A DNA stretch of 34,342 bases from JBKHXF01 sp046566145 (lineage in GTDB: Bacteria > Actinomycetota > Nitriliruptoria > Nitriliruptorales > Nitriliruptoraceae). Position numbers and translations under genes: made by a program. Below, piece after piece: positions 23,384 through 33,202 of the stretch. The stretch is taken from NCBI GenBank assembly GCA_046566145.1, contig JBKHXF010000012.1, forward strand, positions 1 to 34,342. Direction: 5' to 3'. Under the pieces are notes generated by a model that saw nothing but the letters and a program-made list of their open reading frames with translations, was not told where the DNA came from and searched no databases. The stretch's first letter is position 1. Every line of letters starts with the position of its first letter.

Positions 23384-24619
23384 TCAGCGCGCGAAGAACC
23401 GCGCGGCCGCCTCGAGGCCGTCGACGAGCGGCTGCAGGTCGTCGACGTCGTTGTAGACGTACACGCTGGCGCGGACGGTGGCGTTGACGTCGAGCACCTT
23501 CATCAGCGGCTTCGCGCAGTGGTGACCGACGCGCACGCACACGCCGTGCTGGTCGAGCATCGCGCCGACGTCGTGGGGGTGCACCCCGTCGAGCGTGAAC
23601 GACACGGCCCCGCCGCGCAGGGCGGTGTCGCGCGGCCCGAGGATGGTCACACCGTCGACGGCGTCGAGCGCATCGATGAGGTGCCCGGTCAGCTCCTGCT
23701 CGTGGGCGCGCACGGCGTCCATGCCCAGGCCCTCGAGGTACTCGACGGCCGCGGCGAGCCCGGCCGCCTCGGCGATCATCGGGGTTCCGGCCTCGAACTT
23801 GTAGGGCAGGTCGTTGAAGGTCGCGTCCTCGAAGGTGACCTCGCGGATCATCTCGCCGCCGGCGAGGAACGGCGGCATCGCGTCGAGCCGCTCCGGACGA
23901 CCGAGCAGGACACCGATGCCGGTCGGGCCGAGCATCTTGTGTCCGCTGAACGCCGCGAAGTCGGCGTCGAGCGCGGCGAAGTCCATCGGCCGGTGCGGCA
24001 CCGACTGGCACGCGTCGACGAGCACCACGACGTCCGGGCTGGCCGCGCGGACCCGGGCGACGACGTCGTTGACGTCGACGATCGTCCCGAGCACGTTCGA
24101 CGCCTGGGTCAGCGCGAGGAACCGCACCGAGCCGTCCGCGACGAGCCCCTCGACGGCGTCGACGTCGAGCCGGCCGTCCCCGGTGAGGGGGATGGTGCGG
24201 ACCTCGAAGCCGCGCGCGTGGGATGCGGTCAGCCACGGCACGAGGTTCGCGTGGTGCTCCATCTGCGTGGTGAGCAGCGTGTCGCCGGGGCCGAGCCGCT
24301 CGCGCACCCACGAGTAGGCGACCAGGTTGATCGCCTCGGTCGCGTTCTTCGTGAACACGACGCCCTCGGTCGGGGTGTTGGTGAACCGCGCGACGGCGGT
24401 GCGCCCCGACTCGTACAGGTCGGTGGCCTCCTCGGCGAGGAGGTAGACCCCGCGGTGCACGTTGGACCGGGACCGCTCGTAGAAGCGGTCCATGGCGTCG
24501 ATCACCGACCGCGGCGTCTGCGACGAGGCGGCCGAGTCGAGGAAGACGAGCCGCTTCCCCCGCACGTCGCGCTGCAACGTGGGGAAGTCCTTGCGGAGCG
24601 TCTGCGGGTCAAGGGTCAT
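23384..24619 (-). CDS. sufS: SufS group II cysteine desulfurase
   Basis: A 411-residue PLP enzyme that removes sulfur from cysteine to feed the SUF scaffold. The PLP lysine is K228 in FSGHKMLGPTG; the catalytic persulfide cysteine is C368 in RVGHHCAKPLM, with the short loop of class II (SufS/CsdA) enzymes. PLP contacts include TKNATEAIN, QMEHHAN and VDACQSVPHR. Normal length and full active site. Lies between sufC and sufU. ATG at 24619. Confidence 0.97.
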   Translation of the reverse strand: MTLDPQTLRKDFPTLQRDVRGKRLVFLDSAASSQTPRSVIDAMDRFYERSRSNVHRGVYLLAEEATDLYESGRTAVARFTNTPTEGVVFTKNATEAINLVAYSWVRERLGPGDTLLTTQMEHHANLVPWLTASHARGFEVRTIPLTGDGRLDVDAVEGLVADGSVRFLALTQASNVLGTIVDVNDVVARVRAASPDVVVLVDACQSVPHRPMDFAALDADFAAFSGHKMLGPTGIGVLLGRPERLDAMPPFLAGGEMIREVTFEDATFNDLPYKFEAGTPMIAEAAGLAAAVEYLEGLGMDAVRAHEQELTGHLIDALDAVDGVTILGPRDTALRGGAVSFTLDGVHPHDVGAMLDQHGVCVRVGHHCAKPLMKVLDVNATVRASVYVYNDVDDLQPLVDGLEAAARFFAR

Positions 24620-24690
24620 GCGGGGTGCTCGCCTCTCTCGCGACCGGGCGCCGGCGGGGCGGGCCCGCCGGCGGCTGCCGGCGGCGACCC

Positions 24691-25437
24691 TCAGGCGTTG
24701 GCGGTCGCGACGATGTCCTCGTAGCCGGTCTCCTCGAGCTGCTCGGCGAGCTCGGGGCCACCGGTGGTGATGACGCGACCGTCGGCCATCACGTGCACCT
24801 CGTCGGGCCGGATGTAGTTCAGGATCCGGGTGTAGTGCGTGATGATCAGGGTGCCGAGGTCCGGACCCTGGAGGCGGTTCACGCCCTCCGAAACGATGCG
24901 AAGCGCGTCGATGTCGAGGCCGGAGTCGGTCTCGTCGAGCACGGCGATCTCCGGCTTGAGCAGCGCCATCTGCAGGATCTCGAAGCGCTTCTTCTCGCCG
25001 CCGGAGAAGCCCTCGTTGACCGAGCGCTTGAGGAACGCCTCGTCGACCTGCAGCGCGGCCATCTCGTCCTTCAGCTCGGTCATGAACTGGCGGACCGGGA
25101 CGTCCTCACCGCGGCGCGCGTTCACCGAGGTGCGCAGGAAGTTGGTCAGCGACACGCCGGGGACCTCGACCGGGTACTGCATGGCGAGGAACACGCCGGC
25201 CCGGGCACGCTCGTCCGGAGTCCACTCGACGATCGACTCGCCCTTGTAGAGGATGTCGCCGCCGGTGACGTCGTAGGCCGGGTGGCCGGCGACCGCGTAG
25301 GCCAGGGTGGACTTGCCGGAGCCGTTGGGCCCCATCAGGGCGATGGTCCTGCCCTTCTCGAGGTCGAGCGTGAGACCCTTGAGGATCTCCTTGCCATCGA
25401 CCTCGACCGTCAGGTCGCGGATCTCGAGGGTTGCCAT
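24691..25437 (-). CDS. sufC: SufC, ABC-type ATPase of the SUF scaffold
   Basis: A 248-residue cytosolic ABC ATPase that drives the SufBCD scaffold. Walker A GPNGSGKST is at 36-44, the signature FSGGEKKR at 144-151, Walker B/D-loop AVLDETDSGLDIDAL at about 165-179 and H201 in the H-loop. The variant FSGGEKKR signature and DETDSGLD are specific to SufC. No membrane partner gene is present, as expected. ATG at 25437 follows the Rieske gene after 61 nt. Confidence 0.97.
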   Translation of the reverse strand: MATLEIRDLTVEVDGKEILKGLTLDLEKGRTIALMGPNGSGKSTLAYAVAGHPAYDVTGGDILYKGESIVEWTPDERARAGVFLAMQYPVEVPGVSLTNFLRTSVNARRGEDVPVRQFMTELKDEMAALQVDEAFLKRSVNEGFSGGEKKRFEILQMALLKPEIAVLDETDSGLDIDALRIVSEGVNRLQGPDLGTLIITHYTRILNYIRPDEVHVMADGRVITTGGPELAEQLEETGYEDIVATANA

Positions 25438-25498
25438 GGTGGTGTCTCTCGTCCAGGTGTGGTCGGGGGCGGGCGCCCGGGGCGCCCGGTGGGCGCCG

Positions 25499-25843
25499 TC
25501 AGTCGTGGTCGGGGACGGGCGCGTCGTTGGTCTGTGCGGCCACGTCGACGAGGACGGCGTCCCCGTCGACCGTGACGGCGTAGGTCGGGACGGCGGTCGT
25601 GGCCGGGAGGCTGGCCGGGGCGCCGGTCCGCAGGTCGAACATCGAGCCGTGGAGCGCGCACTCGACCTGGCAGTCGAACACCATGCCCTCGGACAACGAG
25701 TAGTCCTGGTGGGAGCAGGTGTCGTGGATCGCGAACACCTCGTCACCATCGCGCACGACGGCGATCGGGGTGCCGTCGAGCACGACCCGCACGGGCACGC
25801 CGGCGGTGAGCTCCGACAGGGCGGCGACCTTCTCGAACGCCAT
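25499..25843 (-). CDS. Rieske-type [2Fe-2S] ferredoxin in the suf operon
   Basis: A 114-residue small Rieske protein of the non-heme oxygenase ferredoxin type. Cluster ligands are C43 and H45 (DTCSHQDYSL) plus C62 and H65 (ECALHGSMFD). No membrane helix, so it is soluble. It sits between sufD and sufC, an arrangement known in many actinobacterial suf operons; it may deliver electrons for cluster assembly, though this is not demonstrated. No oxygenase gene is nearby to pair with. ATG at 25843, 4 nt after the sufD stop. Confidence 0.93.
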   Translation of the reverse strand: MAFEKVAALSELTAGVPVRVVLDGTPIAVVRDGDEVFAIHDTCSHQDYSLSEGMVFDCQVECALHGSMFDLRTGAPASLPATTAVPTYAVTVDGDAVLVDVAAQTNDAPVPDHD

Positions 25844-25847
25844 CGCG

Positions 25848-27244
25848 TCAGGCCTCCTCGGTCGGCAGGACCGCGTCGGAGATCCCGATGCTGGCGATGT
25901 CCGCCCGCGCGATCTCACGCTCGATGTGCTCCATCGTGCGCTCCTCGACGCCGGGGGCGTCGATGCGGTCGAGCACCTCGCGGAAGAACCCGGACACGAT
26001 GAGCCGGATGGCCTGCTCGCGCCGGATGCCGCGGGACTCGAGGTAGTACAGCGCGTTGGCGTCGATCTGCCCCGTCGCCGAGCCGTGGCCGGCCTGGATG
26101 TCGGCGCAGAGGATCTCGAGGAACGGCGTCGCGTCGGCGCGGGCGCCGTGCGAGAGGATCAGGCTCTTGTTGTTCTCGTCGGTGTTGGTGCCCACCGCCT
26201 CCTCGGCGACGAACACGTTGCCGCGGAACACGGTGCGCGACTCACCCTGCAGTGCGCCCTTGTAGAGCACGTCCGACGTCGCACGCGGGGCGATGTGGCG
26301 GATGTACGGCTGCAGGTCGAACCACTGCCCGTCGTCGGCGTAGTACACGCCGAGCGGGAACGTGGAGCCGCCGGCGCCGACGAGGTCGACCTCCGGACGC
26401 AGCCGCACGGTCCGGCCCCCGACGACGATCGCGAGCGGCCGGTAGGTGGCGTCGCGGTGGACGGCGGCCTTCTGCAGCGCGAGGTGGTCGACGTCGTCGG
26501 TCCACTCCTGCAACGACACGAGGTCGAGCATCGCACCGTCGCCGAGCACGCTCTCGACGACCTGGCTGACGAGCGCGCGCCCGTCGAGGTCGGCGGAGGT
26601 GTGCTCGAGGTACACGGTCGCCTTGGCGTGGTGGCCGAGGTGGACGAGCACCCGCGGGAGGTGCGCCCCGGGGGTGGCGACGTGCAGGTGCACCCCGATC
26701 GGGGCGTCGACCTCGACGTCGGCCGGGACGTGCACGAACACGCCGGCGGTGAACGCGGCGTCGTTGACGGTGACGGTGCGGTCCTCGTCGGTGCCGGTGC
26801 CGTCCTCGGCCACGGTCGTCAGCGACCCGAGGTGGGCGCGCACGAGCGCTTCGTGGGAGGTGGCGGCCTCGGCCAGGGTCGTGACGACGACGCCCTGCTC
26901 GGCGAGGTGGGTCGGGACGTCGATCTCGACCACGACGCCGTCGACGATGCGCGCGAGCGCGGTCGCGGCCTCGACGGAGGCGGTCAGCGACGTCGGGACC
27001 TCGACGTCACCGGCGTCGCCGGTGACGAGCGGCAGCGTCGTGTCGAAGCGCTTGGCGAACGGGGTCGAGCGCCAGAACTCGTCGACGCGGCTGTCCGGCC
27101 ACGCCTGGTCGGCGTAGCGCTTCAGCGACGCGGTGCGCAGGTCGGTGAGCCACGCGGGCTCCCCCGCCGCCTCGGAGCGGGCGACGAGGGCGTCCTCGGT
27201 GAGCGCGTCGAGCGACTGCTCGGCGCGCGTGGTGTCGAGCGCCG

Positions 27245-27248
<4 letters not shown>
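25848..27248 (-). CDS. sufD: SufD scaffold subunit
   Basis: A 466-residue beta-helix scaffold subunit. The C-terminal half has the SufB/D core: VLYKGALQGESRTVFRGNV, TNTDENNKSLILS, ILCADIQAGHGSATGQID and LESRGIRREQAIRLIV. H in the AGHGSATG block is the conserved SufD histidine involved in iron handling. It partners SufB and SufC. The start ATG at 27248 overlaps the sufB stop by 4 nt, so SufB and SufD are translated together, matching their 1:1 stoichiometry. Confidence 0.95.
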
Positions 27249-28699
<1,451 letters not shown>

Positions 28700-28783
28700 G
28701 GTGTGGCTCCTGACGTCCGTCCTGGACGGTCGGGTGCGGGTGGTCTGCTCGGGGGTCTGGCGGGTGCGGGTCTGGCGGGGTGG

Positions 28784-29497
28784 TCAGTCGGACTTCGGGG
28801 CGGCGGCGCCGGCGTCCTCGCGGGAGCGCGGGGTGACGCTGCAGACGCACGCGTGGTCGCCCTGGGCGAGCGTCAGGCGGCGGGAGACGTGCACGTCCTC
28901 CCCGAGGACGTGGGCGAAGGTCGCGGCCTCGTGGGCGCAGAGCTCCGGGTGGTCCCGGGCGACGTCGAGGATCGCGCAGTGGGTCTGGCGGAGCGTGAAC
29001 GAGTCGCCGTCGCTGGTGACCTCCGCGTCGTAGCCCTGGGCCGACAGCGCCGAGGCGAGCTGCTCGAGCCGCTCCGTGAGGTCGTCGGAGGTGACGACGT
29101 CGTCGAGGTCGGCCGCGGCGCGCTCGGCCCGCCAGCGCAGGAACGCGCGCAGGCCCTCCCGGCCGTGCTCGGTGGTGATGAACTCGAGCAGCTCCTCGGC
29201 GACCGCGGCGTAGCGGTGCGGGAACAGACCACGGGCGTGGTCGGTCAGGGAGTAGCGGGCCACGGGGCGGCCGCGACCCGGGTTGACGGTCCGGGCCGCG
29301 AGGAAGCCCTCGTCCTCGAGCAGCTGGACGTGTCGGCGGGTGGCGACCTCGGAGATGCCGAGCTCGGTCGCGAGCTCCGGCACCGAGGCGTCTCCGGCCG
29401 TCTTGCAGTGCTCCACGATGGCTGCGCGCTGCTCGCCGAGCAGGCCGACGAGCGACGCCTGGGAGGCGCCGGATCGGGTGCTCGATGGGGTGGGCAC
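28784..29497 (-). CDS. sufR: SufR, [4Fe-4S]-sensing transcriptional repressor of the suf operon
   Basis: A 237-residue DeoR/ArsR-like winged-helix regulator. The DNA-binding part is at about 17-85 (ATELGISEVATRRHVQLLEDEGFL), and four cysteines in the C-terminal half (C174, C187, C217, C219: THCAILD, PELCAHE, HACVCSV) are the expected cluster ligands. Loaded SufR represses suf; cluster loss derepresses. The GTG at 29497 is favoured: GAGGG lies just upstream, whereas an upstream ATG at 29638 in the same frame would put the promoter and operator (29571-29619) inside the gene. First gene of the operon; its own product should repress it. Confidence 0.92.
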   Translation of the reverse strand: MPTPSSTRSGASQASLVGLLGEQRAAIVEHCKTAGDASVPELATELGISEVATRRHVQLLEDEGFLAARTVNPGRGRPVARYSLTDHARGLFPHRYAAVAEELLEFITTEHGREGLRAFLRWRAERAAADLDDVVTSDDLTERLEQLASALSAQGYDAEVTSDGDSFTLRQTHCAILDVARDHPELCAHEAATFAHVLGEDVHVSRRLTLAQGDHACVCSVTPRSREDAGAAAPKSD

Positions 29498-29570
29498 GTC
29501 GGACCCTCGGGTCGTGGTCGTGGTGGGCCAGGTGACGGGTGCGGGCGACCGCAGGACGGGCCGCGTCTTT

Positions 29571-29590
29571 TCCCAACATCCGTGTTGGGA
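29571..29590 (-). promoter_or_regulatory. SufR operator, perfect palindrome with CAAC-N6-GTTG
   Basis: TCCCAACA-TCCG-TGTTGGGA, 8-bp perfect arms. The core CAAC at 29574-29577 and GTTG at 29584-29587 are 6 nt apart, exactly the spacing of the cyanobacterial SufR site. It covers the last -10 base and the predicted start point, the ideal place for repression. Confidence 0.85.
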
Positions 29591-29619
29591 TAGTACGGCG
29601 GATGGGTCCCCGGGGCCAA
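29590..29619 (-). promoter_or_regulatory. suf operon promoter (TTGGCC-N18-TACTAT)
   Basis: On the minus strand, -35 TTGGCC at 29614-29619, 18-nt spacer, -10 TACTAT at 29590-29595. Transcription would begin near 29583, giving a leader of about 85 nt before the sufR GTG. This is the best-formed promoter in the window. Confidence 0.75.
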
Positions 29620-29641
29620 CCCTGGACCACCACCGCACGGA

Positions 29642-29662
29642 CGGGGCGTGCGAGGCGCCCCG
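29642..29662 (-). terminator. Candidate terminator after the receiver-domain gene
   Basis: CGGGGCG, 7-nt loop, CGCCCCG: a 7-bp perfect stem about 50 nt past the stop of the receiver gene and just upstream of the suf promoter. No T-tract. Confidence 0.45.
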
Positions 29663-29709
29663 GGTCGGGGCCGCGCCGGCGTGCGGTCCGCCGCCGGTGC
29701 GACCGATGC

Positions 29710-30150
29710 TCAGCCGTCCTCGAGGCGGCGGAGCGCCGCGGCCCGACGGGCGCGGCCCTCGCGCAGCTCCCGACGCTCCTCGACCGGGGTCGCCAGCGCG
29801 GTGGCGAGGGAGCGCTCGAGCTCCTCGGGGTCGAACGGCTTGGTCAGGTACGCGTCCGCGCCGGCGGCGTACCCGGCATCGATGTCGGCGTCGCCGACCC
29901 GGGCCGTCAGCATGAGGACGACCAGGTCGGCCAGCGCCGGGTCGGCACGGATCTCCGAGAGGGTCGCGAACCCGTCCATCTCCGGCATCATCACGTCGAG
30001 GACGACGGCCTCGACACCCCCGTCCGCCCGCAGCGTCTCGAGGGCGAGCCGCCCGTTGGCGGCGTCGAGCACCTCGTGCTCGAGCGAGAGCGTGATCACC
30101 AGCAGCTCACGGATGCCGGGGTCGTCGTCGCAGACGAGCACGCGGGCCAC
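29710..30150 (-). CDS. Stand-alone response-regulator receiver protein
   Basis: A 146-residue single receiver (CheY-like) domain with a short charged C-terminal helix rich in Arg/Glu, and no DNA-binding output domain. Acidic pocket D8-D10, phosphorylation site D52 (VVLDVMMPEMDG), T82 and K104 (YLTKPFDP) are all intact. No histidine kinase is adjacent. It may act by protein-protein contact or as a phosphate relay step. GTG at 30150 with GGAGG 7 nt upstream; -10-like TAGCGT at 30193-30198. It is divergent from the LLM gene. Confidence 0.9.
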   Translation of the reverse strand: MARVLVCDDDPGIRELLVITLSLEHEVLDAANGRLALETLRADGGVEAVVLDVMMPEMDGFATLSEIRADPALADLVVLMLTARVGDADIDAGYAAGADAYLTKPFDPEELERSLATALATPVEERRELREGRARRAAALRRLEDG

Positions 30151-30192
30151 GGCGGCGCCTCCGTGAGAGCTGACGGCGGGAGAGGGACGCCA

Positions 30193-30216
30193 ACGCTACC
30201 GCAGCGGCACTAGCCT
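30193..30216. promoter_or_regulatory. Divergent -10 hexamers TAGCGT (-) and TAGCCT (+)
   Basis: TAGCGT on the minus strand (30193-30198) faces the receiver gene; TAGCCT on the plus strand (30211-30216) faces the LLM gene. They are 12 nt apart, so polymerase at one would hinder the other. No good -35 for either. Confidence 0.4.
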
Positions 30217-30285
30217 CGGCGGCCACCCACGTCCCCGACCCGCCGCGCCGGCTGCACCGGCGGCGCGCCGGCGCCAGGAGCCCCC

Positions 30286-31290
30286 GTGACCACCCGACCC
30301 CCGCTCGCCCTCAGCCTGCCCGTGACCGGCGCCGACACGCGGGCGGGGATCGAGCTGGCCCAGCGCATGGTCGGCCGCGGGTTCGGGGCGGTGTGGGCCA
30401 GCGAGGTCAACGGCCCGGACGCCTTCACCCAGCTCGGCGCGCTCGCCGTGACGACCGAGGCCGACCTCGGTGTCGCCGTCGTGCCCGTGCAGACCCGCAC
30501 GCCGATGGTCCTCGGCATGACGGCCGTGACCCTCGCCGAGCTCTCGGGCGGTCGGTTCACGCTGGGCGTCGGCGCCTCCAGCGAGGTGATCGTGGCCGGC
30601 TGGGCCGGGCAGGACTTCTCCCGTCCGCTGACCGACGTGCGCGAGACCGTCGAGGCCCTGCGTCCGATGCTCTCGGGCGAGCGGTCGACCTACGAGGGCG
30701 AGCGCGTCACGGTGGGCGGGTACCGACCGCACGCCACGCCGCCGGCGCGGGTACCGCTCGTGCTCGGTGCCCTCAACCCACGCAGCCTCGAGATGGTCGG
30801 TGAGCTCGCGGCGGACGGGGTCTGCCTCAACCAGATGACGGCTGCCCACACGAAGGTCATGCTCGAGCGCGTCTGCACCGGCGCGGACGAGGCCGGGGTG
30901 AGCCTGCCCGAGGACTTCGCCGTCGTGGCGCGGCTGTTCTGCTGCGTGACCGACCAGCCGGACGCCGTCCGCGACATGGTCCGCCACACCTTCGCGCCCT
31001 ACATCGCGACCAGCGTCTACAACCGCTTCTACCGCTGGCAGGGCTTCGAGGCGGAGGCCGAGGGCGTGCTCGCCGCCGGACGCGACCGCGAGGCGGCGGC
31101 GGCCGCCATCTCCGACCGTCTCGTCGACGAGGTGTTCTGCATCGGCTCGGCCGAGCAGGTCGCCGACCGTGTGGCCGAGTTCGTCGCCGCCGGCGTGACC
31201 GTGCCCGTCGTGCAGCCCTTCGCGCTCGGCGTGGAGCAGGCGGAGCAGATGCTCACCGACCTCCAGGCCGCGTGGGACCGCGCCGCCTGA
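30286..31290 (+). CDS. LLM-class flavin/F420-dependent oxidoreductase
   Basis: A 334-residue bacterial-luciferase-like TIM barrel. Seen are the early FGAVWASEVNG block, LGVAVVPVQTRTPMVLGMTA, the loop LSGGRFTLGVGASSE and the C-terminal VFCIGSAEQVADRVAEFVAAG. The layout is that of F420-dependent LLM enzymes of actinobacteria rather than FMN two-component monooxygenases, but the cofactor cannot be proved from sequence by eye. Substrate unknown. The GTG at 30286 is preceded by AGGAG at 5 nt. It converges on the transglutaminase gene with an 18-nt gap. Confidence 0.86.
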   Translation: MTTRPPLALSLPVTGADTRAGIELAQRMVGRGFGAVWASEVNGPDAFTQLGALAVTTEADLGVAVVPVQTRTPMVLGMTAVTLAELSGGRFTLGVGASSEVIVAGWAGQDFSRPLTDVRETVEALRPMLSGERSTYEGERVTVGGYRPHATPPARVPLVLGALNPRSLEMVGELAADGVCLNQMTAAHTKVMLERVCTGADEAGVSLPEDFAVVARLFCCVTDQPDAVRDMVRHTFAPYIATSVYNRFYRWQGFEAEAEGVLAAGRDREAAAAAISDRLVDEVFCIGSAEQVADRVAEFVAAGVTVPVVQPFALGVEQAEQMLTDLQAAWDRAA

Positions 31291-31308
31291 GCCGCCGGCG
31301 ACGGAAGC

Positions 31309-32214
31309 TCACTGCTGCTGCTGGTGCTGCTGCTGGACCTCGGCGTGCCCGACGTGTGCCATGCGGCGCAGGTGGACGGCGACCTCGAGCTCGTGGGCGG
31401 CCGGTCCGACGTAGACGCCCCGCAGCGGGGCCACGTCGTCGTAGTCGCGGCCGTGCCCGATCTTCACGTGGCGCGGCCCGACCTGCTGGCGGTTGGTCGG
31501 GTCGAGCCCGACCCAGCCGGCGCCGGGCACGGCCGCCTCCAGCCACGCGTGGGTCACGACGTCGATCTCGTCCTCGTCGGGCTCCGCGCCGGCGGTGTCG
31601 TCCCGGGCGAAGAGGTAGCCCGAGACGTACCGGGCCGGGATGCCGACGGCGCGGCACATCGCGACGGCGAGGTGCGCGAAGTCCTGGCAGACCCCGGCTC
31701 GGTTGGCGAAGACCTCGTCGACGTCGACACCGACGAAGGTCGACCCCGGGATGTAGGAGAGCGTGGTGGCGACGGCCCGGTGGATGGCCAGCACCGTGCC
31801 GAGCACGTCGTCGCCGGCGAGCTCCGCGCGCCGGCGGGCCTCCTCCACCACGGCGCCGCCGGCGTCGGTGTGGCGGCTCGTGGCGAGGTACTGCAGGTGC
31901 GCGTCCCGGAACGCGGGGGCCTCGAGCTCGGCGAAGCGTGGCGAGGCCGCCACGACCGGCACCGGCACGGTCTCGACCGTCGCCTCCGCGACGACCTCGA
32001 GGCTGCGGTGGGGTGAGCGGATGCCGAAGGTGTCGACCCGGGTGCCGAAGTGGTCCGTGTACGAGTGGATGCGGGCCGAGGGGCTGGTGGTGACCCGGTA
32101 GTGGCTGACCTGCTGGCGGTGGTCGGTCACCGGGCACGCCCGCAGCTCGTTCTGTGACTCGCTCACCGGTCCCTCGTAGCGGAAGCGGGAGGTGTAGCGG
32201 ATGTCGAAGCGCAC
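31309..32214 (-). CDS. Transglutaminase-like cysteine protease-fold protein with Gln-rich tail
   Basis: A 301-residue protein. N-terminal Bact_transglu_N domain (about 1-85: FDIRYTSRFRYEGPVSES and so on), then transglutaminase core with catalytic C176 (AGVCQDFAHL), H222 (THAWLEA) and D238 (GLDPTNR). Intact catalytic triad. No signal peptide. The C-terminus ends EVQQQHQQQQ, encoded by a near-perfect CAG repeat, which is unusual. It is third in a cluster with the alpha-E and ATP-grasp genes. GTG at 32214 follows GAGGGG, 10 nt after the alpha-E stop. Confidence 0.92.
   Translation of the reverse strand: MRFDIRYTSRFRYEGPVSESQNELRACPVTDHRQQVSHYRVTTSPSARIHSYTDHFGTRVDTFGIRSPHRSLEVVAEATVETVPVPVVAASPRFAELEAPAFRDAHLQYLATSRHTDAGGAVVEEARRRAELAGDDVLGTVLAIHRAVATTLSYIPGSTFVGVDVDEVFANRAGVCQDFAHLAVAMCRAVGIPARYVSGYLFARDDTAGAEPDEDEIDVVTHAWLEAAVPGAGWVGLDPTNRQQVGPRHVKIGHGRDYDDVAPLRGVYVGPAAHELEVAVHLRRMAHVGHAEVQQQHQQQQ
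31312..31335 (-). repeat. (CAG)3-CAC-(CAG)4 trinucleotide tract in the transglutaminase gene
   Basis: Eight codons, seven of them CAG (Gln), directly before the stop codon. Such a tract can slip in replication and change the tail length. Confidence 0.9.
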
Positions 32215-32224
32215 GGTGGTCCCC

Positions 32225-33202
32225 TCAGGACGTCGCGATGGCGTGCAGCGTGCCCTCGGGCGTGTGTCGGAAGAACTCGTCGGCGACGGCCGACGCGGTC
32301 GAGTGCACGCGGTCCTGGACGAGGTCGAGGAAGTGGTGCAGACCCTCCTCCATCAGCTCACCGACGTCGCGGTACTGCAGCGCCGCGCGTGACCGACCGA
32401 GGATCCGTCGGGCCCGCGACGCGTCCCCGCCGCCGAGGTGCTCGAGCTGCCGCTCGGCGGTCTCCAGGGCGAACAGCACGCTGCGGGGGAACTCCCGGCT
32501 CAGCAGCAGGAACTCGACCACCGCGACCGGGTCCATCGACGCGCGGTAGCGCTTGCGGAACGCCTCGAGCGCAGACACCGACTTCAGCACGCCGACCCAG
32601 TGGTGGAAGGCGACCGGGGCCGTCTGGTCAGCGAGCTGCCCGTACCGCACGTTGAGGAGCCGGCACGTCATCTCGGCGCGCTCGAGCATCCGACCGAGCG
32701 TCAGGAACCGCCAGGCGTCGTCGCGCGGCATCGTCTCCGTCGCGACGCCCGCGATGGTCTGGCACCGCTGCTTGACGGTCCGGAACAACTCGAAGGGCTG
32801 GTCGGCCAGGTCGGCGTGGAGGTCGCGCGCGCGCAACGTCAGGTGGAGGTCGTTGGTGGCCTCCCAGAGCTCGCTCGAGATCAGCTCGCGGACGCTGCGG
32901 CCGTTCTCGCGGGCTCGGGTGACCGACGCCGTGATCGACCCGGGGTTGTCGGGGTCGATGACCAGGAACTCGATGACCCGCTCGGGGCGCACGACCGCGA
33001 TGCCGTCGGGCCCCGCGTGGCGGTCGAGGTACAGCTGCGTCAGGTGCAGCACGTCGAGCAGCTGCTCCCACGCCTGGGCCACCTCCTGCTGCGGCGACTC
33101 GAGCAGGGTGTGGTAGGTGACGTCGACCATCCGCGCCGTGTCCTCGGCGCGCTCGAGGTACCGACCGGCCCAGAACAGGTTCTCCGCGAGCCTCGCGAGC
33201 AT
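32225..33202 (-). CDS. Alpha-E domain protein (DUF403)
   Basis: A 325-residue all-helical protein of the bacterial alpha-E family, starting MLARLAENLFWAGRYLERAED, the family hallmark. Further typical text includes ENGRSVRELISSELWEATND and TLGRMLERAEMTCRLLNVRY, both with the repeated R-x-x-E-R-A-E pattern. The family is always found beside circularly permuted ATP-grasp proteins and often transglutaminases; its role is not established. The start ATG overlaps the ATP-grasp stop by one base (TGATG), so translation is coupled. Confidence 0.93.
   Translation of the reverse strand: MLARLAENLFWAGRYLERAEDTARMVDVTYHTLLESPQQEVAQAWEQLLDVLHLTQLYLDRHAGPDGIAVVRPERVIEFLVIDPDNPGSITASVTRARENGRSVRELISSELWEATNDLHLTLRARDLHADLADQPFELFRTVKQRCQTIAGVATETMPRDDAWRFLTLGRMLERAEMTCRLLNVRYGQLADQTAPVAFHHWVGVLKSVSALEAFRKRYRASMDPVAVVEFLLLSREFPRSVLFALETAERQLEHLGGGDASRARRILGRSRAALQYRDVGELMEEGLHHFLDLVQDRVHSTASAVADEFFRHTPEGTLHAIATS

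Noticed and set aside
28700..28783. Hairpin CCGTCC-T-GGACGG and repeated GGGTCTGGCGGG between sufR and sufB
   Set aside because: The stem has a one-base loop and the repeats are short; both can be chance in GC-rich sequence, and the operon must be read through.
29498..29638. An upstream ATG at 29638 that would lengthen SufR by 47 residues
   Set aside because: The extension reads through the -35, -10 and SufR palindrome, is unlike the family N-terminus, and the GTG at 29497 has its own ribosome site.
31312..31335. CTG/CAG tract considered as CRISPR or intergenic microsatellite
   Set aside because: It is inside the transglutaminase reading frame and has no spacers; described as an in-gene trinucleotide repeat.
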